Assembly: GCF_000702445.1 (NCBI RefSeq)
Contig: NZ_JNIF01000003.1
Coordinates: 558,001 to 622,000, forward strand
DNA length: 64,000 nt
Direction: 5' to 3'
DNA from: Bryobacter aggregatus MPL3
GTDB taxonomy: Bacteria; Acidobacteriota; Terriglobia; Bryobacterales; Bryobacteraceae
Part shown: piece by piece, positions 27,282 through 34,961 of the stretch
Position numbering within the stretch: the stretch's first letter is position 1
Layout: each line of letters begins with the position of its first letter
Position numbers and translations under genes: made by a program
The notes under the pieces: model-generated
Told to the model about the DNA's origin: nothing
Seen by the model: only the letters and a program-made list of their open reading frames with translations
Database searches by the model: none

Positions 27282-27848
27282 ATGAGTAAGAATACATCTG
27301 TCTATGGGATCTTTCACACACGCGTCGGTGTGGAGAATGCAATCGATCAGCTTCGGGCGCATGGCTTCCGTTCCGCCGATATCTCGGTCCTGATGCCTGA
27401 GAATGTTGGGAACAAAGATATTGGGACGGAGAAGACTTCAAAAGCTCCGGAAGCAGCGGCCGCAGCCGGCGCCACAGGCGCGGTGGCGGGTGGGGTGTTG
27501 GGATGGCTGGTGGGCATTGGCGCCCTGGCGATCCCCGGAGTCGGTCCTTTCATTGCGGCGGGTCCAATCATGGCCGCACTTGCAGGGGTCGGCGCCGGGG
27601 CAGCGGTGGGCGGCCTCGGAGGAGCGCTCATCGGTGCCGGCATCCCGGAGTACGAGGTCAAACGTTATGAAGGCCGGGTCAAAGAGGGTGGGATTCTGAT
27701 GTCCATCCACTGCGATAACGCAGAATGGGTCACCCGTGCCATAGACCTTCTCAAGAAGATGGGTGCGGTCGATATCGCCAGCAGCGGCGAAGCAGGGGCA
27801 GACTATGCGCAAACCGAGCGTCCCATCCTGACCGGACCGCAAGTCTAA
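27282..27848 (+). CDS. General-stress GSP17M/DUF1269-like protein with glycine-rich hydrophobic core
   Basis: 188 residues. An N-terminal ferredoxin-like half (YGIFHTRVGVENAIDQLRAHGF) resembles YflT/GSP17M-type stress proteins. The middle (about 50-125) is a glycine/alanine-rich hydrophobic block that could insert in the membrane as a hairpin, followed by a repeat-like half (KEGGILMSIHCDNAEWVTRAIDLL). A GTAGGAG-like ribosome-binding site (GGGTAGGAG at about 27,267-27,275) precedes the ATG. Its TAA overlaps the TAG of the converging U32 gene within the four bases CTAA. Function is inferred only from family and from the Dps/DUF892/BON neighbourhood. Confidence 0.65.
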   Translation: MSKNTSVYGIFHTRVGVENAIDQLRAHGFRSADISVLMPENVGNKDIGTEKTSKAPEAAAAAGATGAVAGGVLGWLVGIGALAIPGVGPFIAAGPIMAALAGVGAGAAVGGLGGALIGAGIPEYEVKRYEGRVKEGGILMSIHCDNAEWVTRAIDLLKKMGAVDIASSGEAGADYAQTERPILTGPQV

Positions 27849-30328
27849 AGAATTTGGAACACAGCATCCTTTTTGGGGATGTGAAGGCTGCCTTCCGTAA
27901 GACCCGCAGGCTGGACCTGTCGAATCAGGCGGTCCAGGTCAGCGGGTCTGCTTTTGTTGGCCAGTAAGTCGCGAAAACCGTCCGCAATCTGCCGGATCTG
28001 CTCCGCGCTTTCATGGACAAATTCCAGACGGAAGTGCGCAATCCCGATCCGCTTCCAATTGGCGACATGCGCGGCGCCAGACTGCGCCTCCGCGCCAAAG
28101 ACCGTATTGCGGCACCCCACGTCGGCAACCAGCGGATGCTCCCGCCCCTGCTCATCGCGCAAGGTCACTTCATGGTGTTCACAAGGCCGGCCGCAATCGA
28201 GATAGGAAGTCCCTTCGGAAAGAAAGCGGCAGAATACGCAATGCTCGGTATGGAATACCGGCAGATGCTGGTATGCGACAACTTCGATGCGATTCGCCCC
28301 CGCCAGACGGGCCAATTCCACCAATTGCGCGGCATTGAGATCATGCGTCGGCGTGAGGCGGTCGAGCCCCATTTCGAGCAGCATCCGCGCAGAAACCGCA
28401 TTGGCCGCATTCAAGCTGAAGTCCCCGATCAATCCCTGTACGTGGCGTTGCTGGAGGCGATCGAGCAAGCCTGCGGCACGCACCAGAATCTGGCAATCGA
28501 GCTTCACCAGGAAGTCGGCAATCTTCTCCTCGCCCGGCTTCAACACCCGCGGACTCGCCACACGCACCGGCACGCCACTGGCGCGCACATGTTCGACTGC
28601 GGGCCGAAGCCCATATAAATCGAGGTAGTCCAACGTAATACTCGCCGGCTGCGCCGCAATGGCGGCCTCGAGTTGCTTCGGGCTCCGGATCAGGAGATGC
28701 AATTGCGCTTGCTGCGCAGGCAAAGGCGGCGCCACAGGGGAAACAAAATGATAAGGAGTCACGTGGCGCACCACCGGCTCGTTGGCGAAGGCTTCCAGCT
28801 TCTCCACTGCCTCACGCCGCATCTGGTTCAGCATCGAGACGGGAACAAAGGGCTCGCCTGCAATCGAGGCTTGCAGCTCCCGCAGCTCGAAAATCGTGTT
28901 TCCGAGCCGGCTGAATTGAGCAGCCAAAGTCTCCTGCGATAACCCTTGCTGTTGCGCACGCACCAGCGGCCCGCCAGACTCCACCAGCACTTCTTGCCCG
29001 CACTTCCAGTAACTGCGGAGTGGCTCGCCCACCTTTGCCTCCACCCGCACATCCACACTGCGCTTACGCAGAGGCTTGCTCAGTTCCGTCCATTGGCGGG
29101 CAAAGCGGTCCACCTCGGCATCATGCGAACGCCAGAGTAGATCGCCCACGCGAATCCGATCAAAGCGAATGGCGCCATTCGCGAATTCCAGCTCGAGCGT
29201 CCGTCCCCCCAGCGGGCGCAGCGCATAGATGCGGCCGCCTTCTTCGGCCTCCTGCGGGCTCCGCCAGTCGGCGGCATCCAACACCACGCCATCGCCCAGT
29301 TTCAACGGCGCGACGGCATGCGCGTCGTTGACCGTCACCTGAATCGAATGATCGCCTACGCGGCTCACCCGTCCCATCAACACGCCGCGATGCCGCGGGC
29401 CACGGCCCTGCACCACCGTCTGATGATTTGTGCCGCTCAGGAAGAAAGGCCCCAGCCCGCGCGAATACACCTGTTCCAAACGAATCTTCTCGATCGGATC
29501 GCGCGCCTTCTCGATGCCCTTCCAGGCCTCATCCAGTGCCTGGCGATAGGCCTGCGTCGTGATCGCGACATACTCGGCGTCCTTGTAGCGGCCTTCGATC
29601 TTCAGCGAAGCAATGCCCAAGGGCAGCAGCTTCGGAATCCAATCAAGGGTATAGAGATCGCCAGGGCTCAGCAGATAACGCGCATCACCGAGCGGGGTCT
29701 CCACCCCATCGACCATCAGTTCATACGGCAGGCGGCAAGCCTGCGCACACTGCCCGCGATTCGCACTGCGCCCTCCCCAGGCCTCGGAGCTAAAGCACTG
29801 TCCGGAATAAGCAACGCAAAGCGCCCCGTGGACAAAGATCTCCAGCTCGCAATCGGTCTCCGAACGAATCTTGGCAATCTCTTCCAGCGACAACTCCCGC
29901 GCCAGATTCACGCGCCGGGCTCCCAGGCGCTGCGCCAGACGCACGCCATCGGCGCTGGTGATGCTCATCTGTGTGCTGCCGTGGATCTCGAGATCGGGCG
30001 CAATCTGTTGCACCAGCGAGCAGACGCCCAGATCCTGCACAATGATTGCGTCCACACCGGCCCGCGCAATCGTCTCGATCGCCTTCGCCGCCTCAGCAAG
30101 CTCCGTATCAAAAACGAGCGTGTTGAAGGTCACGTAGCCCTTGACCCCACGGCGATGCAGCTCCGCCATTGCGGTCGGTAATTCTTCCACGGTGAAACCC
30201 ACTTTTGCGCGAGCGGAAAAGTGGGTCAGACCGAAGTAGACACTGTCTGCGCCCGCCTCGACGGCGGCTCGCAGTTGCGGCCAGTGCCCAGCCGGACTCA
30301 TGATCTCGGGCTTGCGCACTGGACTCAT
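27845..30328 (-). CDS. U32-family peptidase-like protein (RlhA/YhbU type)
   Basis: 827 residues. The N-terminal TIM-barrel-like U32 half (about 1-300) has the cysteine cluster ALCVAYSGQCFSS and NRGQCAQACRLPYEL that binds an iron-sulfur cluster in RlhA-like enzymes, and the signature EIFVHGALC. A collagenase-associated (DUF3656-like) region follows, and a second barrel-like half ends with CVFCRFLSEG. The E. coli homologue RlhA hydroxylates C2501 of 23S rRNA. The ATG at 30328 is preferred to an upstream in-frame start because it lies 4 nt after the cysK stop. It is the last gene of an Rrf2/cysK/U32 operon. Confidence 0.88.
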   Translation of the reverse strand: MSPVRKPEIMSPAGHWPQLRAAVEAGADSVYFGLTHFSARAKVGFTVEELPTAMAELHRRGVKGYVTFNTLVFDTELAEAAKAIETIARAGVDAIIVQDLGVCSLVQQIAPDLEIHGSTQMSITSADGVRLAQRLGARRVNLARELSLEEIAKIRSETDCELEIFVHGALCVAYSGQCFSSEAWGGRSANRGQCAQACRLPYELMVDGVETPLGDARYLLSPGDLYTLDWIPKLLPLGIASLKIEGRYKDAEYVAITTQAYRQALDEAWKGIEKARDPIEKIRLEQVYSRGLGPFFLSGTNHQTVVQGRGPRHRGVLMGRVSRVGDHSIQVTVNDAHAVAPLKLGDGVVLDAADWRSPQEAEEGGRIYALRPLGGRTLELEFANGAIRFDRIRVGDLLWRSHDAEVDRFARQWTELSKPLRKRSVDVRVEAKVGEPLRSYWKCGQEVLVESGGPLVRAQQQGLSQETLAAQFSRLGNTIFELRELQASIAGEPFVPVSMLNQMRREAVEKLEAFANEPVVRHVTPYHFVSPVAPPLPAQQAQLHLLIRSPKQLEAAIAAQPASITLDYLDLYGLRPAVEHVRASGVPVRVASPRVLKPGEEKIADFLVKLDCQILVRAAGLLDRLQQRHVQGLIGDFSLNAANAVSARMLLEMGLDRLTPTHDLNAAQLVELARLAGANRIEVVAYQHLPVFHTEHCVFCRFLSEGTSYLDCGRPCEHHEVTLRDEQGREHPLVADVGCRNTVFGAEAQSGAAHVANWKRIGIAHFRLEFVHESAEQIRQIADGFRDLLANKSRPADLDRLIRQVQPAGLTEGSLHIPKKDAVFQIL

Positions 30329-30332
30329 AAAA

Positions 30333-31286
30333 CTAGTCGACAAGCCCCTCAAACAGGACGCTCGTCAGATAGCGTTCGCCGGCATCGGGAAGCACAACAA
30401 CGATCGTCTTGCCCTTATGCTCCGGCAGCTTGGCCAGACGCACGGCAGCCGCCGCAGCAGCGCCACAGGAGATGCCACAAAGGATGCCTTCTTCCTTCGC
30501 CAGACGGCGGGCCATCTCGACGGACTCTTCGTTCGTCACCTGCTCCACCTGATCGACCATCGCCAGATCGAGAGTGCCCGGAATAAAGCCCGCGCCAATG
30601 CCCTGGATCTTATGCGGCCCCGGCTTCACCGGCTCATGATTGCGGGTCTGGGTAATCACCGGGCTATGCGCAGGCTCTACGGCAACATTGAGGGTCTTCT
30701 TGGACTGCTCCTTCAAAAACTTCCCAACGCCGCTGATCGTACCCCCTGTGCCCACTCCGGCAACAAAAATATCGACGCCTCCATCGGTGTCTTCCCAGAT
30801 CTCCGGGCCCGTTGTGCGGTAGTGGATCGCCGGGTTCGCCGGGTTCTGGAACTGTTGCAGCAGCACGTAATGATCGGGATCGCTCGCCTTGATCTTCTCG
30901 GCTTCTTCAATGGCGCCACGCATGCCGGCCGGGCCAGGAGTAAGAATCAGCTTCGCGCCAAAGGCCTTCAGCACCTTGCGGCGCTCGATCGACATCGTCT
31001 CGGGCATGGTGAGCGTGATCGGAATGCCGCGTGCCGCCGCGACAAAGGCCAGCGCGATGCCGGTGTTGCCGGAAGTGGGCTCCACCAACTCCTTGCCAGG
31101 CCCAAGCAGCCCCTTCTCTTCCGCATCCCACACCATCGAGGCGCCAATGCGGCACTTCACGCTATAGGCGGGGTTGCGGCCTTCAATTTTGGCCAGCACC
31201 GTCGCGCCCGCACCCTCCGTCACGCGGTTCAGGCGAATGAGCGGCGTACGGCCGATCGAAAGCGAATTATCCGAAAACACATGCAT
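30333..31286 (-). CDS. cysK: Cysteine synthase A (O-acetylserine sulfhydrylase)
   Basis: 317 residues, a fold-type II PLP enzyme. The PLP lysine is Lys44 in [11 protein letters not shown], the substrate loop is [12 protein letters not shown], and the phosphate-binding glycine loop is [12 protein letters not shown]. It makes cysteine from O-acetylserine and sulfide in the cytoplasm. It lies 3 nt after an Rrf2-family regulator gene and 4 nt before the U32 gene, so all three are probably one transcript. The adjacency to a CymR-like Rrf2 protein suggests regulation by cysteine status. Confidence 0.95.
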   Translation of the reverse strand: MHVFSDNSLSIGRTPLIRLNRVTEGAGATVLAKIEGRNPAYSVKCRIGASMVWDAEEKGLLGPGKELVEPTSGNTGIALAFVAAARGIPITLTMPETMSIERRKVLKAFGAKLILTPGPAGMRGAIEEAEKIKASDPDHYVLLQQFQNPANPAIHYRTTGPEIWEDTDGGVDIFVAGVGTGGTISGVGKFLKEQSKKTLNVAVEPAHSPVITQTRNHEPVKPGPHKIQGIGAGFIPGTLDLAMVDQVEQVTNEESVEMARRLAKEEGILCGISCGAAAAAAVRLAKLPEHKGKTIVVVLPDAGERYLTSVLFEGLVD

Positions 31287-31289
31287 GAT

Positions 31290-31700
31290 CTAGATCTCCC
31301 AATTTGCTACGTATTGGCTTTGTTTCGTCTGCCAGGATTCAGCCAGCTGCTGAAAACTCGTACTGCCGAGCGTGGCTTGCACAGCCTCGTCTACCTGCTG
31401 CCACATCTCCTCAAAACCAGCGGCGCCGAGCCTCCGGTCATTGGGGCCATCAACGTGGCGAATCACTTCACCCACCATAATTTGCGCGGCCGGACGCGCC
31501 AGCATATAGCCGCCGTCCGCACCTCGCCGGGATTCCACAAACCCACCCTGCTTGAGATTCGACAGGATGAGCTCGAGAAATTTCTGAGGAATTTTCTGTC
31601 GCTTCGCAATATCGGCAATCCGAATGGGCTCGCCGGCTGGCTGTGTCGCCAGGTCAAATACCGCCTGCAATGCGTACTCGGCTTTCACCGAGATCTTCAT
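31290..31700 (-). CDS. Rrf2-family regulator, CymR-like
   Basis: 136 residues with an N-terminal winged helix (MKISVKAEYALQAVFDLATQ, IADIAKRQKIPQKFLELIL, FVESRRGADGGYMLARP) and a dimerisation helix. It has no cysteine at all, so it cannot bind an Fe-S cluster as IscR or NsrR do. That fits the CymR branch, which in Firmicutes senses cysteine status through complex formation with CysK. It starts with a GGAGAG ribosome-binding site about 10 nt upstream of the ATG and directly precedes cysK. Divergent from the enolase-superfamily gene. Confidence 0.85.
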   Translation of the reverse strand: MKISVKAEYALQAVFDLATQPAGEPIRIADIAKRQKIPQKFLELILSNLKQGGFVESRRGADGGYMLARPAAQIMVGEVIRHVDGPNDRRLGAAGFEEMWQQVDEAVQATLGSTSFQQLAESWQTKQSQYVANWEI

Positions 31701-31722
31701 GGTTCAATCTCTCCTAAACCTA

Positions 31723-31728
31723 TAGACT
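31723..31728 (+). promoter_or_regulatory. -10-like TAGACT close to the start of the enolase-superfamily gene
   Basis: TAGACT begins 13 nt before the ATG at 31736. No ribosome-binding site lies between. The 35-bp divergent spacer must also carry the promoter of the Rrf2/cysK operon. Confidence 0.3.
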
Positions 31729-31735
31729 ATCTCGT

Positions 31736-32890
31736 ATGCGACGCCGGGACCTACTGAAATTCATAGCAAGCCCCATTCTTGCCGCCAGTCCGGTGAAGAT
31801 CACAGGCCTCGATACACACCGCTGCCGGATGGATGGCCGCGAATATCTCTTCGTCGAAGTGAAAACCGACGCGGGCATCATCGGCCTCGGAGAAGCCTCC
31901 TTGCCTGCCCGCATCCAGATTACCGAAGAGGCAGTCCGCTGGCTCGAGCCGCGCTTGAAAGGCCTCGACCCGGCTGGCATCGAAGCACACTGGAATCGCC
32001 TCTACTACCAGGAGAACCGCTGGCGCGATGGCAGCGTGTTGATGACCGCACTCAGCGCCATCGACATCGCCTTGTGGGACATCGAAGGCAAGCGGCTTGG
32101 TGTTCCCGTATGGCGGCTGCTCGGCGGCAACAACCAAAAGCCGATGCGTGTCTACTGGAGCCACTGGAGCGCCAATCTGTCACCACGCACTCCAGAAACC
32201 ATTGCCGAACTGGCCCGCAAAACCGTCGCCGAGGGCTGGACCACGGTCAAGTGGGTGATTCCGCGCGCCGATTCCGAGCAAGCCCGCCTGCGCCAGGTGG
32301 TCAGCGAAATCGAAGCCATCCGCAAGGCGGTCAGCATGTCGCTCGACATTTGTCTTGAGATGTACGAGACCTATTCGATGCGCTCGGCCCTCGATCTGGC
32401 CCGCGCCGTAGCCCCATTGAAGGTAATGTTCCTCGAAGAGCCGGTATGGCGCGAAAGCAATCTCGCCCTCGGCCAGATTGCCGCCCAAAGCCCGGTCCCA
32501 CTCGCCGGTGGCGAGGGTTTGCTGAACCGCTGGCAGTTTCGCGACTTGCTTGAAGCACGCGGCGCCATGATTGTGCAACCGGATGTGATCCACTGCGGCG
32601 GCATCACCGAAATCCGCAAGATCGCCGCGCTCGCCGAAGTCTACGGCGCCGAAGTCGCGCCCCACATGTGGTACGGCCCCATCGGGCACATGGCAAGCAT
32701 GCAGTCGATGGCAGGAGTCCGCAGCTATCTGATGAGCGAGTGGGATGGCAACAATATGAGACGTCTGCACGAGCTCACCGGCGGCACCCTGCCGCTCGTC
32801 GAAAAGGGTCATGTCACACTGCCTGACCGGCCCGGTCTCGGCCTGACGATGGATTTCAGCGACTGGAAGAGACGCTTCCCCTACAATTGA
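31736..32890 (+). CDS. Mandelate racemase/muconate lactonizing enzyme-family protein
   Basis: 384 residues, Tat-like leader ([18 protein letters not shown]), enolase-superfamily capping domain (about 20-130) and barrel domain. Metal ligands are apparent in order: Asp in SLDICLEM, Glu in FLEEPVW, and Glu in LAGGEGLLN; a histidine in [10 protein letters not shown] is positioned as general base. The family abstracts the alpha proton of carboxylates (dehydratases, racemases, epimerases) with Mg2+. An exported member is uncommon. Its TGA overlaps a TTG near the start of tyrS. The substrate cannot be predicted. Confidence 0.85.
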   Translation: MRRRDLLKFIASPILAASPVKITGLDTHRCRMDGREYLFVEVKTDAGIIGLGEASLPARIQITEEAVRWLEPRLKGLDPAGIEAHWNRLYYQENRWRDGSVLMTALSAIDIALWDIEGKRLGVPVWRLLGGNNQKPMRVYWSHWSANLSPRTPETIAELARKTVAEGWTTVKWVIPRADSEQARLRQVVSEIEAIRKAVSMSLDICLEMYETYSMRSALDLARAVAPLKVMFLEEPVWRESNLALGQIAAQSPVPLAGGEGLLNRWQFRDLLEARGAMIVQPDVIHCGGITEIRKIAALAEVYGAEVAPHMWYGPIGHMASMQSMAGVRSYLMSEWDGNNMRRLHELTGGTLPLVEKGHVTLPDRPGLGLTMDFSDWKRRFPYN

Positions 32891-32895
32891 TAGCA

Positions 32896-34068
32896 GTGCT
32901 TTCGATTGAAGAACAGCTCGTTTACTTGCGTAAGGGCTTTGCAGAAATCATCCGAGAAGAAGACCTGAAGGACCGGCTGGAGCTGGCCCAGAAGGAGGGA
33001 CGCCCCCTGCGCGTCAAAGCTGGCTTTGACCCCACCGCTCCCGACCTCCACCTCGGACACACCGTTTTGATCCGGAAAATGAAGCATTTTCAGGACATGG
33101 GTCACACCGTGATCTTCCTGATTGGCGACATGACCGGCTTGATCGGCGACCCCACAGGACGCAACGCAATGCGCCCGCCCATGACTCGCGAAGAGTTAGC
33201 CAAGAACGCCGAAACCTACCAGGCGCAGATTTTCAAACTCCTTGACCCGGCCAAGACCGAGCTGCGTTTTAACAGCGAATGGCTCGAAAAACTCGGCTAC
33301 GAGCAGATCATCCGCCTCACCTCGCATTACACGCTCGCCCGCTTGCTCGAGCGCGACGACTTCTCCAAGCGCTACAAAGACGGCATTCCGATCAGCGTCC
33401 ACGAGTTGCTCTATCCGCTCGCCCAAGCCTACGATTCGGTCGCCTTGCAATGCGACGTCGAGTTGGGCGGCACCGATCAGAAGTTCAATCTGCTGGTGGG
33501 CCGCGCCATCCAGCAGGACTACGGGCAGTTGCCGCAGATTGTCGCGACCGTGCCGATCCTCGAAGGCCTCGACGGCGTCGAGAAGATGTCCAAGTCCAAG
33601 GGAAATTATGTCGGCATTACCGAGCCGCCAACCGATATGTTCCGCAAGCTGATGAACATGCCGGACGCGCTGGTGCCCCGCTACTATGAGTTGTTGACCG
33701 ATCTTCCGCTCCAGGAAATCGCGCAACTCGACCCGCTGACCGCAAAGAAAGATCTCGCCTGGAGAATCGTGCGCGATTTCCACGGGCTCAACGAGGCAAC
33801 GCGCGTTGCCGAGTCCTGGGGAAGCGTACCGCTGCCAGAGAATCATGCTGAGGCAAGCGACCCGCGCATCAATCGCATCCTCGTTGCCGCTGGCTTGGCC
33901 AGCAGTGTCGGCGATGCAGACCGCCTGATCAAGGGCGGCGCCGTAAAAGCCGGCAATTCGGTGACGCTTGAGGCGATTACCAGCCCGGCACAAAAGATGG
34001 AAGCCGGCGAATTCGTAATCCGGGTTGGCAAACGCTACCGGTGGATTCGTCTGGCAGTTGGAAATTAG
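32896..34068 (+). CDS. tyrS: Tyrosyl-tRNA synthetase
   Basis: 390 residues, class I aminoacyl-tRNA synthetase. The catalytic motifs are HLGH ([12 protein letters not shown]) and KMSKS ([12 protein letters not shown]), with tyrosine-binding residues around SHYTLARLL and [16 protein letters not shown]-terminal S4-like RNA-binding domain (about 325-390) is present. The GTG at 32896 gives the usual N-terminus [10 protein letters not shown]; a TTG at 32887 overlapping the upstream stop is an alternative. It charges tRNA-Tyr. Confidence 0.95.
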   Translation: MLSIEEQLVYLRKGFAEIIREEDLKDRLELAQKEGRPLRVKAGFDPTAPDLHLGHTVLIRKMKHFQDMGHTVIFLIGDMTGLIGDPTGRNAMRPPMTREELAKNAETYQAQIFKLLDPAKTELRFNSEWLEKLGYEQIIRLTSHYTLARLLERDDFSKRYKDGIPISVHELLYPLAQAYDSVALQCDVELGGTDQKFNLLVGRAIQQDYGQLPQIVATVPILEGLDGVEKMSKSKGNYVGITEPPTDMFRKLMNMPDALVPRYYELLTDLPLQEIAQLDPLTAKKDLAWRIVRDFHGLNEATRVAESWGSVPLPENHAEASDPRINRILVAAGLASSVGDADRLIKGGAVKAGNSVTLEAITSPAQKMEAGEFVIRVGKRYRWIRLAVGN

Positions 34069-34077
34069 GAATTTCGT

Positions 34078-34923
34078 ATGGCCATTATTCGACGGAACAT
34101 TGACTGGAAATTGAAGTCGCGCACGCTGCGGCTTGGCCAGCGGACCTTTATCGTTGCCCCGATCGCTCTGTCGCCCTCGAGCGACGGCACGAAGAATCAG
34201 GATCCGGAGCGCATCCTCGCCCGCGCATTGCAACTGGACGCCCAAGGGGCCGACGTCATCGACCTTGGCGCCGAACCCACTCGCGCCGAAGACACGCCCC
34301 TGCCGGCGGAAGAAGAATTGAAGCGGCTGCTCCCTGTCCTGAAGCGCCTCAAGAACAAGCTGAATGTCCCCATCTGCGTCAGCACCTATAAGGCTGCCGT
34401 TGCCGATGAAGTGCTGAAGATGGGCGCCGAGATCATCAACGATCCCAGCGGCCTCACCTGGGAGCCGATCCTCGCCAAGACGATCATGAACCACGACGCG
34501 GGCCTGATCCTGAATCACATGCGTGGCCGCCCCAACACCTGGGGCAAGCTGCCGCCGGCCAAAGACGTCATCGGCGTCATTGCCAAGGACATGGACGCCG
34601 CCGTACACCGCGCGCTGCGCGCTGGCATTGAAAAATTCCGGCTGGTCATCGATCCGGGCCTGAGCTTTGGCAAGCGCAAGGAACAGAACTACGAGATCCT
34701 CGGCCGCCTCAGCGTACTCGGCGGCATCGGCGTGCCGGTGATGGTGGGACCGACCAAAAAGTTGCTGGTGGAGAAGGCCAATGAGCGCGAGCTCGAGTTC
34801 GCCGGAGCAGCAGGCGTGACGGCAGCAATTCTGAGCGGCGCCTACATCGTGCGCGTGCACGATCTGGAGGCAATCAAGCCCGTCATCGCGGTGGCGGACG
34901 GCATTCTCAACCAGTGGCGCTAA
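34078..34923 (+). CDS. Divergent dihydropteroate-synthase-like (pterin-binding) protein
   Basis: 281 residues with a complete DHPS-like TIM barrel: DVIDLGAEPTRAED, AEIINDPSGL, LVIDPGLSFGKRKEQN, VPVMVGPTKK and YIVRVHDLEAI correspond to the family's conserved blocks. Two key blocks are changed. The first motif, normally LNVTPDSFSDG, is IALSPSSDG, losing the metal-binding Asn and part of loop 1. The VDT motif is VST, losing the Asp that contacts the pterin. The Thr, Asn, second Asp, Lys, Arg and His positions remain. It may be a folP variant or a different pterin-binding enzyme. It lies 9 nt after tyrS. Confidence 0.75.
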   Translation: MAIIRRNIDWKLKSRTLRLGQRTFIVAPIALSPSSDGTKNQDPERILARALQLDAQGADVIDLGAEPTRAEDTPLPAEEELKRLLPVLKRLKNKLNVPICVSTYKAAVADEVLKMGAEIINDPSGLTWEPILAKTIMNHDAGLILNHMRGRPNTWGKLPPAKDVIGVIAKDMDAAVHRALRAGIEKFRLVIDPGLSFGKRKEQNYEILGRLSVLGGIGVPVMVGPTKKLLVEKANERELEFAGAAGVTAAILSGAYIVRVHDLEAIKPVIAVADGILNQWR

Positions 34924-34949
34924 GCCCTGATAAACATTGGCTGAAATGC

Positions 34950-34955
34950 TAAAAT
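34950..34955 (+). promoter_or_regulatory. -10-like TAAAAT upstream of gyrA
   Basis: TAAAAT begins 12 nt before the TTG start at 34962. No ribosome-binding site is seen, so either initiation is leaderless from TTG or the true start differs. Confidence 0.3.
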
Positions 34956-34961
34956 AGCGGG

